A DNA stretch of 64,000 nucleotides from Alkalihalobacillus sp. TS-13 (GTDB taxonomy: Bacteria > Bacillota > Bacilli > Bacillales > Fictibacillaceae), in contig NZ_JAHKSI010000001.1 of NCBI RefSeq assembly GCF_019720915.1, forward strand, positions 1,302,001 to 1,366,000. Reading direction: 5' to 3'. The notes under the pieces were generated by a model. That model did no database searches. It had not been told where the DNA came from and saw only the letters and a program-made list of their open reading frames with translations. Below, piece by piece: positions 26,337 through 35,146 of the stretch (within the stretch, counting starts at the first letter, position 1; every line of letters begins with the position of its first letter). Made by a program: the position numbers and the translations under genes.

Positions 26337-27965
26337 TCATGAAACATTCGCTGTCACATTTCCTAGAATCCGATCCAATTCTTCTTGAAGCGGCTCGATA
26401 CCGAGGCGTCCTACAAAATCATAGAATGATTCACCTGGCAGCTTTTCCTTTTTAAAATAGGTAAGGAATTCTACAAGAACCGCAGGAAGGTGTTCTCCGT
26501 CAATCTTACCTTTCAGCTTTTCATTGAATTTCCCGCCGTGGTTCAAAGTGCCTCCGACATAGATTTCAAACGCTTCGATCAGTCCTTTTTCCTTCGATTT
26601 CATTTTGATGCCTTGTAATCCGATGTCAGCAATTTGCCGTTGACCACATGAATTCGGGCAGCCGACCATATGAAGCCTCACAGGGACATCTACCCTGATC
26701 TGTTCATCCAAATATTCCGCGATCTGGCGCATCCGCTCTTTTGTTTCCACCAATGCCAGGTTGCAAAATTCAATACCTGTGCATGATACAGAATACGCGA
26801 TGAAACGCTTCGGTTCGATCGTGATTCTTTCAAATATCTTTTCTTGTAAAAGCGCATCTACTTTCTCATCTGGAATGTTTGGTATGATGATATTTTGAGA
26901 GTTGCAAGTTCGGATCTCGCCATTACCGTATTGTTTAGAAATTTTTGCGATTTCCAATACTTCATTTGCGTCCAACCGGCCGACCGGAACGTTGAAACCG
27001 ATATAATTCAGTCCGTCCTGCTTTTGTTTATGCACACCGTAGAAGTAGCCAGCATTCCAATCCTTTTGGACATCCTCACCTTTTGAAGGCAAAGGACCCG
27101 TTAACTCTACTAATTTTTCCTTGAATTCTTCAGGTCCCCAGTCAGCCACAAGGAACTTCAGTCGAGCACGATGACGTTTTTCCCTGTACCCGAAGTCTCT
27201 GAAGATTGTCGTAATTGCAATTGCAGTCTCTTTCACGTTTTCAGGTCGTATAAAGACATCCAATGTTTCTGCGAGATATGGTCTTGCTGCCAGACCACCG
27301 CCGACTTTGACATGGAATCCTTTCACTTCTTCCCCATCGATTTCTTTCACAGCCGGGGTGAAGGACAAGCAATTGATTTCAGCATTCGAGGCATTATGGA
27401 TATTCGTACTGATCGAGACCTTGTATTTACGCGGAAGGTTTGAAAAGTCCTTGTTGTGCTGAAAATACTCATAAATTTCTTTCACAATCGGTTCTGTATC
27501 GAACAACTCATTCGGATCGATACCGGCAAGCGGATTTCCGACAATATTACGTGTGATATCACCGCAAGCACCTGCAGATGATAAACCTACCTTTGCCAGC
27601 CGGTTGAAAATATCCGGGATGTTCTCGATTTGGAGCCAGTGGAACTGAATTGCCTGCCGTGTCGTTACATCGAATACACCTCTTCCGTAATCCTTACAGA
27701 TCGATGCCAACGTTTCTGCTTGTTCATAATTCAAGACCCCAGACGGAACATTGATCCGCATCATGAAATAGCCGTCTTGTTTAGGCCGTTGCAAGTACAG
27801 TCCTGCCCATTTGAATGAATCCCACTCTTCCTTCGGGATCGATTCGAAACCATTTTCAGCGTAATACGGAATATCTTCAAAGATTTCTAGACCGTCTTTC
27901 TCAAGCTTCTTCAACTCTGTCTTATTCAGCTTTTCATTGTCTGCCCAGAACTTTTCGTATGCCAT
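26337..27965 (-). CDS. Ferredoxin-type assimilatory sulfite (or nitrite) reductase
   Basis: A 542-residue siroheme-[4Fe-4S] reductase. The cluster cysteines are seen as C395-x5-C401 and C436-x3-C440 (SCTGIEFCNLA and GCPNSCGQ). Two ferredoxin-like half-domains (PKQDGYFMMRINVPSG and YIGFNVPVGRLD) come before each half. This single-subunit type takes electrons from ferredoxin, in contrast to the NADPH-dependent CysJI of B. subtilis. Sequence alone does not separate nitrite from sulfite reductases; the neighbours cysC, sat and cysH make sulfite the likely substrate. AGGAGGATGC precedes the ATG. Confidence 0.9.
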   Translation of the reverse strand: MAYEKFWADNEKLNKTELKKLEKDGLEIFEDIPYYAENGFESIPKEEWDSFKWAGLYLQRPKQDGYFMMRINVPSGVLNYEQAETLASICKDYGRGVFDVTTRQAIQFHWLQIENIPDIFNRLAKVGLSSAGACGDITRNIVGNPLAGIDPNELFDTEPIVKEIYEYFQHNKDFSNLPRKYKVSISTNIHNASNAEINCLSFTPAVKEIDGEEVKGFHVKVGGGLAARPYLAETLDVFIRPENVKETAIAITTIFRDFGYREKRHRARLKFLVADWGPEEFKEKLVELTGPLPSKGEDVQKDWNAGYFYGVHKQKQDGLNYIGFNVPVGRLDANEVLEIAKISKQYGNGEIRTCNSQNIIIPNIPDEKVDALLQEKIFERITIEPKRFIAYSVSCTGIEFCNLALVETKERMRQIAEYLDEQIRVDVPVRLHMVGCPNSCGQRQIADIGLQGIKMKSKEKGLIEAFEIYVGGTLNHGGKFNEKLKGKIDGEHLPAVLVEFLTYFKKEKLPGESFYDFVGRLGIEPLQEELDRILGNVTANVS

Positions 27966-28051
27966 TCGAGCATCCTCCTCTTTAAAATAGGCTCTTTTTT
28001 ATAAAGATTGTTGTTTTCATAATTCCATTGTAATGGCGTTACAAAACAGCC

Positions 28052-28648
28052 TTAAAATAAGTTCTTTTCTTTCAAATAGCCGATTACCTGATCAGCACAT
28101 TCTTCCACGGAATAGCAGTTTGTTTCAATGACCAGTTCTGGCGCTTCTGGTTCCTCATATGGCGAGCTTACACCTGTGAACTCAGGTATCTCCCCTTTCC
28201 TTGCCTTCTCATAAAGTCCTTTTGGATCGCGTGTTTCACATTCATCTAATGGACATTTTACATAGACCTCTATGAATTCATCAGATTCGACCATTTCTCG
28301 AACTCGATCTCGATCCGCCTGAAAAGGTGATATGAAAGCTGTGATTGCAAATTGCCCACTATCGACAAACAGTTTCGCTACTTCTCCGATCCGACGGATA
28401 TTCTCTTGCCTGTCTTCTACTGAAAAACCGAGTCCTTTGTTCAAGCCGTGACGGATGTTATCTCCGTCCAATACGTAACTTCTTAAGCCTTGTTCATGAA
28501 GTTTCCAGTCGACCGCGTTTGCTAGCGTGGACTTGCCTGATCCTGATAATCCTGTAAACCAGATGATGCTGCTTGTTTGTTTATTTAAACACCGGCGATC
28601 ATGTTTCGATACAGCCGCTTCATGCCATGTAATGTCTTGAATTGCCAT
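28052..28648 (-). CDS. cysC: Adenylyl-sulfate kinase
   Basis: A 198-residue APS kinase that phosphorylates APS to PAPS. It has the Walker [18 protein letters not shown] (about residues 24-40), [15 protein letters not shown] with the APS-binding residues, [14 protein letters not shown] and [17 protein letters not shown] 28648 follows AAGGAGTGAG. It is the fourth gene of the sulfate-assimilation operon, 21 bases after sat. Confidence 0.96.
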   Translation of the reverse strand: MAIQDITWHEAAVSKHDRRCLNKQTSSIIWFTGLSGSGKSTLANAVDWKLHEQGLRSYVLDGDNIRHGLNKGLGFSVEDRQENIRRIGEVAKLFVDSGQFAITAFISPFQADRDRVREMVESDEFIEVYVKCPLDECETRDPKGLYEKARKGEIPEFTGVSSPYEEPEAPELVIETNCYSVEECADQVIGYLKEKNLF

Positions 28649-28669
28649 ATATCTCACTCCTTCTGTTGG

Positions 28670-29818
28670 TCATGTTGTTATCGGTTCCCGTTGTAATCCT
28701 TTGATCAAGACTTCAGCCACTTCTGGACGGCTGAATGTACTCGGCGGTGTCGCTCCATTACGGAGCAGCTCCCTCACCTTCGTCCCTGACAACACGACAT
28801 GATGCTCTTTGTCATGTGGACAAGTTTTCGTCGAAGCCATGTTTTCGCACTTTTCACAGTAAAAGCTGTGCTCAAAAAACAATGTTTCAATTCCTAATTC
28901 TGCTTTTGTAAAATGACTGAATATCTTTTGAGCATCATAGGTTCCGTAGTAGTCACCGACACCCGCATGGTCCCTGCCGACAATGAAATGCGTACAGCCG
29001 AAGTTCTTGCGGACCAGTGCATGGAAGATTGCTTCTCTCGGACCAGCATAGCGCATGGCTGCAGGGAATACTGCTAGAAACACTCGATCACTCGGATAGT
29101 AATTTTCAAGTAGGACCTCGTAACTTTCCAATCTCACATCTGCCGGAATATCGTCCGCTTTTGTTTCTCCGACAAGCGGATTCAGGAACAGACCATCTAC
29201 CGTTTCGAGAGCGGATTTTTGAATATATTCATGTGCCCGGTGGACGGGATTTCTCGTCTGGAAACCGACAACAGTTTTCCAACCAAGTTTTTTAAACTGT
29301 TCACGCGTTTGTTCCGGGTCAAGATAATAATCTGAGAATCGATCTTTCACTGGGCGTTTGACGAGATGGATCGATCCACCTATGTATACATTTGGCCGCT
29401 CAAGTAATTTTTTCACACCAGGATGAGCAGTTTCTGCCGTTTTGTATACGTGTGCAGCCTCGCGCAGCTTATCGGGAACGTACTTTTCACTGACTTTGAT
29501 CACTCCATATACCGTTCCATCTTTCACGAGCTTGATCCGTTCGCCGATTTGTATTTCTTCTGCTTTTTCCTCACTGACAGGTAGTGTAATCGGGATGCTC
29601 CAAGGTAGACCGTTTTCAAGCCTCAGATCATTTACGACACTTTCATAATCTTTTTTTCCAAGAAAACCTTCGAGTGGACTATACGCCCCGATTGCGATCA
29701 ACTCAAGATCGCTCAAGGCTGTACCATCCAATTCAATTTCTTTTTTCAAAGACTCGTAATCAAAGGAGAGATCGATTCGATTGATCAATTTCCCTCCATG
29801 TGGAATGCTTGTGCTCAT
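28670..29818 (-). CDS. sat: Sulfate adenylyltransferase (ATP sulfurylase)
   Basis: A 382-residue enzyme making APS from ATP and sulfate. Diagnostic strings are [15 protein letters not shown] (about 195-210), [30 protein letters not shown] and [15 protein letters not shown], plus a C-terminal KVRELLRNG. The length is typical of the monofunctional bacterial form. It follows cysP with no gap. Confidence 0.97.
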   Translation of the reverse strand: MSTSIPHGGKLINRIDLSFDYESLKKEIELDGTALSDLELIAIGAYSPLEGFLGKKDYESVVNDLRLENGLPWSIPITLPVSEEKAEEIQIGERIKLVKDGTVYGVIKVSEKYVPDKLREAAHVYKTAETAHPGVKKLLERPNVYIGGSIHLVKRPVKDRFSDYYLDPEQTREQFKKLGWKTVVGFQTRNPVHRAHEYIQKSALETVDGLFLNPLVGETKADDIPADVRLESYEVLLENYYPSDRVFLAVFPAAMRYAGPREAIFHALVRKNFGCTHFIVGRDHAGVGDYYGTYDAQKIFSHFTKAELGIETLFFEHSFYCEKCENMASTKTCPHDKEHHVVLSGTKVRELLRNGATPPSTFSRPEVAEVLIKGLQREPITT

Positions 29819-30889
29819 TTAAACTCCTCCTTGTTCATGTATGGTACGTTTCTCTGCCTTGATCGTTTTGATCAGACTCAGTGAACCGACTGTTGCGATG
29901 AAAACACTTCCGATCACACTGATTGTGTAGAAATCACTATCTAATAGGACCTTGACCATCCCGTAGGCAATCACAAGTGAAAAGACAGGGGAGACGACCC
30001 AAACTTTGACCATTTGCAAAATGATGTTCTTTTGGAGGAACGAAAATCCCTTCTGTCCAGTACCGATCCCGATGATGGCAGATGTTGTGATTTGTGTTAG
30101 CGGGACTGGAATGCCGAAAATAGATGCTATGATGACCAATCCGGCACCGGTACCTGATATCGCACTTCCTTCTAGAAGTGAGAATTTCGTAATACGTTTT
30201 CCATTTGTCTCTAACACCTTCCCTCCAAAGAAGATGGCTCCTAAAGCGATGAATGCACCTCCGAGCAATGTTCCATGTGAGATTGAAAGTATTCCAGCTC
30301 CGACCAGTGGGCCAATCGCATTTGCAACATTGTTCATCCCTGCTGAGAAAGCTTCAAGAAAACCCATGAGGATCAACAATCCCGTTAAATACCTCTTCCA
30401 TCTCCCCTCAAGGAAAGTACCATATCTTTCTTGAATGTATTGGATCAACTTCCCCGTTATCAACGCAAACAGAAAAGCGATGATTGGAATTAGTATCCAG
30501 AACAACACCACAGTCAACAAGGAGTCCACATACAGCGATTGGTAAGCTAAACCTACTCCAACTACTGATCCGACAGTTACTTCACTTGTCGATAACGGTA
30601 TTCCGATCAGATTGGCAATCCCTAGAGAAATGGTTGCTGCACCAAGAATGATGACAGCCGTTTGAATCGTGATGAGGTCAGAGGGTACAATCCCAGAACC
30701 GATTGTTTTTACGACTTCACCCCCACCAATGACCGCTCCTAGAAAAACACCTGTTCCACATATGGCCAATGCAATGATTTTCTTATTGATCGCACCTGAG
30801 CCGTAAGAGACACCCATGGAGGCAGCAGCCCCGCTTGCTCCCATATTCATGGCGAAAAAGAAGGCGACGATAAACGCGATCACAACCAT
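29819..30889 (-). CDS. cysP: Sulfate permease CysP (PiT-family inorganic anion transporter)
   Basis: A 356-residue membrane protein with about ten helices. It starts IAFIVAFFFAMNMGASGAAA, and the PiT-family repeat appears as GGEVVKTIGSGIVP and as the later FFGGKVLETNGKRITK. In Bacillus this member of the phosphate transporter family imports sulfate. The operon position between cysH and sat confirms the assignment. GAGGAGG precedes the ATG. Confidence 0.93.
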   Translation of the reverse strand: MVVIAFIVAFFFAMNMGASGAAASMGVSYGSGAINKKIIALAICGTGVFLGAVIGGGEVVKTIGSGIVPSDLITIQTAVIILGAATISLGIANLIGIPLSTSEVTVGSVVGVGLAYQSLYVDSLLTVVLFWILIPIIAFLFALITGKLIQYIQERYGTFLEGRWKRYLTGLLILMGFLEAFSAGMNNVANAIGPLVGAGILSISHGTLLGGAFIALGAIFFGGKVLETNGKRITKFSLLEGSAISGTGAGLVIIASIFGIPVPLTQITTSAIIGIGTGQKGFSFLQKNIILQMVKVWVVSPVFSLVIAYGMVKVLLDSDFYTISVIGSVFIATVGSLSLIKTIKAEKRTIHEQGGV

Positions 30890-30905
30890 CTAAGAATCCT
30901 CCTCA

Positions 30906-31625
30906 TCAGGATGGATGAAGACCGCATTCAGTCTTTTTCAAATTCGTCCATCTCCCCGCCCGTAAATCTGCTCCATCCTCCGTCGGCAGGGTGCATTTCT
31001 CACAGCCGATGCTTGGATATCCCTGGTCATGCAGGACGTTATAAGGGAGGTCATAGGTATGAATGTATCGCCAGACATCTTTCCAGGACCAGTGAATCAA
31101 TGGACAAACTTTGATAGCTTGGAACTTTTCATCTTTATTGATGAATTCCGTGTTTCTTCTCGTAGGTGATTGGTCTCTTCTAAGCCCCGATATCCATGCC
31201 TTGTGACCGGATAATGCTTGTGTAAGTGGAACAATCTTGCGAATATGGCAGCATTGGTTCGGATCTCGTTCCCAAAGGCTTTCTCCATATGCTTCAGCTT
31301 GTTCTTCGACTGTCAGTTCGGGTTTCTTCAGATCAATTTGTAATTTGGGATAGCGAGCTTTCACCCTTTCAATCAGTTCATAGGTTTCGGTGAAGTGAAG
31401 TCCAGTATCAAGGAAAACGATTTTCGCTTCAGGATTCACTTTTGAAATCAAATCAATCAATACGATACCTTCAGCACCGAAGCTGCACGCATAAATGATG
31501 TCATCTCCATATAAGTCATAAGCCCACTCTAAAACGTGTAAAGCCCCTTTAGTTTCTTGATCGATCGGAATATCCAGTTTGTTGTCAGACCAAGTTTCGT
31601 ACGATAATAATTGTGCCAATTTCAA
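30906..31625 (-). CDS. cysH: Phospho-/adenylyl-sulfate reductase
   Basis: A 239-residue thioredoxin-dependent reductase that makes sulfite from PAPS or APS. It has [13 protein letters not shown] (residues 47-59), the four cluster cysteines C125-C126 and C208-x2-C211, and the C-terminal catalytic Cys234 in KKTECGLH. The Cys pairs mean that a [4Fe-4S] cluster is present, as in the APS-using type and in B. subtilis CysH. First gene of the sulfate operon; its long leader carries a SAM-I riboswitch and a second hairpin terminator. Confidence 0.96.
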   Translation of the reverse strand: MKLAQLLSYETWSDNKLDIPIDQETKGALHVLEWAYDLYGDDIIYACSFGAEGIVLIDLISKVNPEAKIVFLDTGLHFTETYELIERVKARYPKLQIDLKKPELTVEEQAEAYGESLWERDPNQCCHIRKIVPLTQALSGHKAWISGLRRDQSPTRRNTEFINKDEKFQAIKVCPLIHWSWKDVWRYIHTYDLPYNVLHDQGYPSIGCEKCTLPTEDGADLRAGRWTNLKKTECGLHPS

Positions 31626-31653
31626 TCCCTCCTATCCTTTCTGTAAAAAAGAA

Positions 31654-31693
31654 AGAGGCAACTTTAACTTGTTCAAAGGTTAAAGTCGCCTCT
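31654..31693 (-). terminator. Second attenuator-like hairpin just before cysH
   Basis: On the minus strand AGAGGCGACTTTAAC pairs with GTTAAAGTTGCCTCT (one mismatch), followed by TTTCTTTTTT. It ends about 30 bases before the cysH start and is separate from the SAM riboswitch terminator 150 bases upstream. Transcripts that escape the riboswitch would meet it. Confidence 0.75.
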
Positions 31694-31800
31694 AGTTTGT
31701 CTAGTCAGCAGCCTTTTCGTTTTCTTCAAATTTGTAAATGTTTCATGTAAAGAAAATTTAGCAAAGCCAAGACTTAGGCGTAGGCTGAGCCATTAGTTGC

Positions 31801-31839
31801 ACTTATACTGAAGAAAGTATTTTATACTTTCTTTAAGTG
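31801..31839 (-). ncRNA. Stable stem-loop in the cysH leader
   Basis: On the minus strand CACTTAAAGAAAGTAT and ATACTTTCTT...TAAGTG form a long stem directly after the riboswitch terminator. There is no T-run. It could be an RNA stabiliser or part of a second regulatory structure with the hairpin at 31654. The function is unknown. Confidence 0.45.
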
Positions 31840-31844
31840 AAAAA

Positions 31845-31990
31845 AAGTCTTCCAATTTGGAAGACTTTTAGGCTAATCTGCGTTTCACCTTATCTACCAA
31901 AATGGGAATCCATTTTGCTGGATTTAGCACCTTGCATCATGCAGGTTGCCGGACATCATTGGGCCAGGTCCCTCTGTCACTCTGGATAAG
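31845..31990 (-). promoter_or_regulatory. SAM-I (S-box) riboswitch with terminator, upstream of cysH
   Basis: The aptamer (31889-31990) has P1 arms CTTATC/GATAAG and the conserved S-box strings AGAGGGACCTGGCCC, ATGATGTCCGGCAACC and AAGGTGCTAA. The terminator hairpin AAGTCTTCC/GGAAGACTT with a T-run is at 31845-31867. When S-adenosylmethionine is high, the transcript should end here and shut off the sulfate operon. Confidence 0.95.
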
Positions 31991-32006
31991 ATTTAATTTG
32001 ATTATT

Positions 32007-32035
32007 ATTCTAACTATTCCAATAAGGAAAGTCAA
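32007..32035 (-). promoter_or_regulatory. Sigma-A promoter of the sulfate-assimilation operon
   Basis: The minus strand has TTGACT, 17 bases, then TAGAAT, placed about 15 bases before the start of the SAM-I aptamer. Spacing and position are ideal. Confidence 0.75.
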
Positions 32036-32112
32036 CAACCTTTTTTACATGTTCTGATTATTTTTACGGTTGGACCTCCTAAATACACGTATAGCAATAG
32101 ATCGAGCGGTTA

Positions 32113-33345
32113 TTAAACTTCTACTGTTTTTCTTTCTTCAAGTTCAAATGCTTCATGTAAGCATTCCACTGCAGAAATCATCGCGGAACTAGACACAATT
32201 GTAGAAACCTTGATTTCGGATGTGCTGACCATCTTGATTTTTATCCCACCTGAAGAAAGAACGTTAAACATTTTTGCAGCAACGCCTGGATTGGAAATCA
32301 TTCCTGAGCCTACGATCGAAACTTTCGCAAGGTCGCCTTCATACGTAATATGATCATAATTCAATTCTGGTTGATATTCACTCAATACTTCCAGTGCTTG
32401 ATTGAGCATCTCTGAATCCAATGAAAAAGAGATATCCGTCGCTTCTTTTCCGTTTGTGTTCTGGATAATGATGTCCACATTGATTTTTTGATCAGAAAGG
32501 ATCGTGAATAATTTTGCTAATGTATTGATATCATCCTGTAAGTTATGAACGGTCACTTTTGTTACATTACTCTCAAACGCGATTCCTCGCACTGTAAGAT
32601 TGCCTTCCATTGAAACTTCCTCCTCTATCATGGTCCCGGTTTCTTTTTCGATACTTGAACGAACCTCTAGCTTAACGTTGTAATTTTTAGCGAATTCGAC
32701 GGACCGAGGATGTAGTACTCCGGCGCCAAGGTTCGCCATTTCAAGCATTTCATCATAGGAGATCGAATCCAGCTTCCTTGCCCCTCCAACTACTCTTGGA
32801 TCGGTTGTGTATACCCCCGTGACATCCGTATAGATCTCACATTTTTCCGCTTTTAAAGAAGCGGCCAAAGCTACAGCTGTCGTATCAGACCCACCTCTGC
32901 CGAGGGTCGCGATTTCCTCTTCATCAGTCAAACCCTGGAATCCAGCGACGATGACAATGTTTCCTTCGGCCAGGTGTCCATTGATTCGCTTGTTGTTGAT
33001 GTCTAAAATTCTTGCATTCCCATGTGCAGCTTCCGTTTTGATACCAGCTTGCCAGCCAGTAAGTGAGACAGATTGATATCCTTTTTGTTGTAAAGCCATT
33101 GCCAACAACGACATCGAAACTTGCTCTCCTGTAGATACGAGCATATCAAGTTCCCTATTTGAGGGATTATCAGAAATGTCATTTGCCATTTGAATCAGAT
33201 GGTCCGTACTTTTTCCCATTGCTGAAACAACTACGACTACGTCTTTGTCCTGATTGTAAGTCTCAATAACACGATCAGCCACATTTTGAATTCGTTCAAT
33301 CGATCCTACAGATGTACCACCATATTTTTGTACGATTAATGCCAT
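32113..33345 (-). CDS. lysC: Aspartate kinase, lysine-regulated
   Basis: A 410-residue aspartokinase with KYGGTSVGSIERI at the N-terminus, the kinase loop RGGSDTTAVALAA (about 150-165) and two ACT domains in the C-terminal third (TVHNLQDDINTLAKLF and SIVGSGMISNPGVAAKMF). It makes aspartyl phosphate, the entry to lysine, threonine and diaminopimelate. The L-box upstream marks it as the lysine-controlled isozyme; the length matches B. subtilis LysC (408). The ribosome site before ATG 33345 is GAAAGGAATGG. Confidence 0.97.
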   Translation of the reverse strand: MALIVQKYGGTSVGSIERIQNVADRVIETYNQDKDVVVVVSAMGKSTDHLIQMANDISDNPSNRELDMLVSTGEQVSMSLLAMALQQKGYQSVSLTGWQAGIKTEAAHGNARILDINNKRINGHLAEGNIVIVAGFQGLTDEEEIATLGRGGSDTTAVALAASLKAEKCEIYTDVTGVYTTDPRVVGGARKLDSISYDEMLEMANLGAGVLHPRSVEFAKNYNVKLEVRSSIEKETGTMIEEEVSMEGNLTVRGIAFESNVTKVTVHNLQDDINTLAKLFTILSDQKINVDIIIQNTNGKEATDISFSLDSEMLNQALEVLSEYQPELNYDHITYEGDLAKVSIVGSGMISNPGVAAKMFNVLSSGGIKIKMVSTSEIKVSTIVSSSAMISAVECLHEAFELEERKTVEV

Positions 33346-33375
33346 GATTCCATTCCTTTCATGTTAAGAAATAGG

Positions 33376-33665
33376 CTTTGTTAGTTCTTGTTGTTGATTT
33401 CTACGAAATTCACTCCCTTTCCGCGGGCCTCCTCACTGGCACAGGATGTGAACACAAAAATGAAATCATTTTCGTGTCTGCGATGGGAATTCTTAGAAGC
33501 TTTCCTTATGCTGGCTTCGACGTTCACCATAGGACGTGGTGGTATTTAGTCGAAGTTCATTATTGTAGTCGAAGATCCTTTAAAAAAAGGTGGGTTCTCG
33601 TCTGGACCGCTTTTCCCGCAGGAGTGACGTAATTTTCTCTTAAAATCAACAAAGTCCACTAACAG
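33376..33665. repeat. MITE-like repeat, long form, copy D, inside the lysC leader
   Basis: The ends are inverted copies: TTGTTAGT...GTTGATTTCTACGAAATTCA at the left and GACGTAATTTTCTCTTAAAA...TCAACAAAGT...ACTAACAG at the right. The hairpin module CTTCGACG...AGTCGAAG lies at 33515-33555, as in copy A. At about 290 bp it is the longest copy. It separates the lysine riboswitch terminator from the lysC start codon. Confidence 0.85.
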
Positions 33666-33681
33666 GAGCAAGAAATAAAAA

Positions 33682-33767
33682 AATCGACTCATTAGTGTGA
33701 CGGACGTTCATCCGCAACCATGTTTAAATGGTTGAAATAAAACAAATCGCCAGACTTAAGAGTCGAT
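33682..33767 (-). terminator. Terminator / expression platform of the lysine riboswitch
   Basis: ATCGACTC and GAGTCGAT form the base of a long stem, enclosing GCAACCATG/CAACCATTT arms, and are followed on the minus strand by TTTTTTT. A competing pair, GTGTGGCAGACGTT with AACGTCCGTCACAC, starts at the aptamer's 3' end. Confidence 0.75.
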
Positions 33768-33799
33768 CCTCAAACGTCTGCCACACTTATTCCCTTTAC

Positions 33800-33989
33800 G
33801 TGAGATAGTCCTCCATACGCCAGCAGGGAGCATGGTCGTATGACAGCCCTGTACTTATTCAATACAGGTCCAGCCAGATGTTTGTTGAGACGACAATCCA
33901 GCTTCGGCGAATTCCCCTTTCCTTTTGCACTCATTAGAGCCCAACCTCTTCATGCAAAATACTAATGGTCTTCGCGCCTCTACCATCAC
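33800..33989 (-). promoter_or_regulatory. Lysine riboswitch (L-box)
   Basis: On the minus strand the conserved strings GGTAGAGGCGCGAAGACC, GGGGAATTCGCCGAAG, AGGGCTGTCATACG and GGAGGACTATCTCAC appear in the L-box order, with P1 arms GTGATGGTAG/CTATCTCAC. High lysine should favour the downstream terminator and stop lysC expression. Confidence 0.95.
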
Positions 33990-34033
33990 TTCAAACTAGC
34001 ATGAAGTGTGGCCTTTAAATTTAATTGTTTGTT

Positions 34034-34062
34034 ATTCTATCAGAAACACGACAATGAAACAA
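34034..34062 (-). promoter_or_regulatory. Sigma-A promoter of lysC
   Basis: TTGTTT, a 17-base spacer and TAGAAT on the minus strand lie about 45 bases before the L-box. The -35 box is imperfect, but no better candidate was seen. Confidence 0.6.
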
Positions 34063-34208
34063 GCTTTTTTTCAAAATGGGAAATTCGTTGGAGGAAATGT
34101 GCTGTATCTATATAAAAAATAGAGCTGAACGTCAAATTCTGTGTCATCTAGCACCATTAACAGTTGTCTTGATTAGACTCTAGTTATTGTGTACGTGATG
34201 AACAGGGA

Positions 34209-34289
34209 TTATCTACAAGAATGAAGGCTCAAGTTACAAAAATAAGAAATTACCTACAAAAATAAGGTTCTTATCTACAAAAACAAGAG
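34209..34289. repeat. Four degenerate tandem copies of a TTATCTACAAAAATAAG-like unit
   Basis: ATTATCTACAAGAATGAAG, AAGTTACAAAAATAAG, TTACCTACAAAAATAAGG and TTATCTACAAAAACAAG follow each other with small spacers. The block lies just behind the SGNH gene and may interrupt or flank its terminator (a weak GGGTTGTCC/GGGCATCC hairpin at 34290-34312). The rest of 34090-34208 shows nothing. Confidence 0.55.
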
Positions 34290-34312
34290 GATGCCCTTTT
34301 GGACAACCCCTA

Positions 34313-35023
34313 TTAGAAATCATACTCTTCTACGATTTTCTTCGTGATCAATTTATACCCTTTTTTATTGGGATGCAGGGAATCACTGAAATATTCAGTG
34401 GACTTCTCCTGGAATAGCTCGTTTGTCGATATGAATTTCACACGAGGATAATGACTGACGATCTCCTGGCTGGTAACATTCCATTCTTCAATCACTTGCT
34501 CTATTTTTGTAGATGAAGGATATGGGTTATAAAGGCCGAGAAATAAAATAGGTGCGTCCCGATTTTCATCCCGAATAATTGTCATGATATCCTCTACATT
34601 CTGTTTATAATCCGCTTTTCCCGCTTTCAACCGTTCTTCATGAATAGGAAGCAGATTGTTGCCGTTACTTTTGATGACATCATTCGTACCAATAAAAATG
34701 ATGAAATAATCCGCGTCGTCTAAATTGTCTTTAACATCTGTATGTTGAATCTGATATAGCAGCCCATCTGTTTGCTGGTTGGGTATTCCATAATTCTGGA
34801 CAGTAACTGCGCCATCATGATGGTTTGAAAGCAGTGTTTGAAGATCATCGACATATCCGCTACCCATATCATCACCCACACCATAGGTAAGCGAATCCCC
34901 CAATGCTACCAAATTTGTGCTTTTCTTTGTATTGGCTTCTTGCTTCTGATTCATTGCAATAATTCCTGCAATTACTGATATGAACAATATAATGCTAATG
35001 ATATATACTAATATTTTTTTCAT
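34313..35023 (-). CDS. SGNH/GDSL hydrolase, membrane-anchored or secreted
   Basis: A 236-residue esterase-type protein with an N-terminal signal or anchor (residues 4-24) and no lipobox Cys. The catalytic blocks are GDSLTYG (Ser near 44), GTND near 113 and SDSLHPN with the Asp-His pair near 217. It resembles B. subtilis YpmR-type lipases/esterases. A substrate on the cell surface is likely. AGGAGG precedes the ATG; apparently monocistronic. Confidence 0.88.
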   Translation of the reverse strand: MKKILVYIISIILFISVIAGIIAMNQKQEANTKKSTNLVALGDSLTYGVGDDMGSGYVDDLQTLLSNHHDGAVTVQNYGIPNQQTDGLLYQIQHTDVKDNLDDADYFIIFIGTNDVIKSNGNNLLPIHEERLKAGKADYKQNVEDIMTIIRDENRDAPILFLGLYNPYPSSTKIEQVIEEWNVTSQEIVSHYPRVKFISTNELFQEKSTEYFSDSLHPNKKGYKLITKKIVEEYDF

Positions 35024-35146
35024 AGGCTCCTCCTAGTGGTTAATCCTTCCCTTTTACTATCGGGGTTAAACCAACTGTTCCATAGGAGAAGCTGTTTAGA
35101 ACGCTATAGATGATTACATGCTCTTATAGAAAAATAAATTATTTTC

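Noticed and set aside
33378-33632. 84-residue ORF within the lysC leader
   Set aside because: It falls completely inside the MITE-like repeat, and its frame is not kept in the other copies.
34209-34289. CRISPR array or iteron origin
   Set aside because: Four imperfect AT-rich units without unique spacers and no replication gene nearby.
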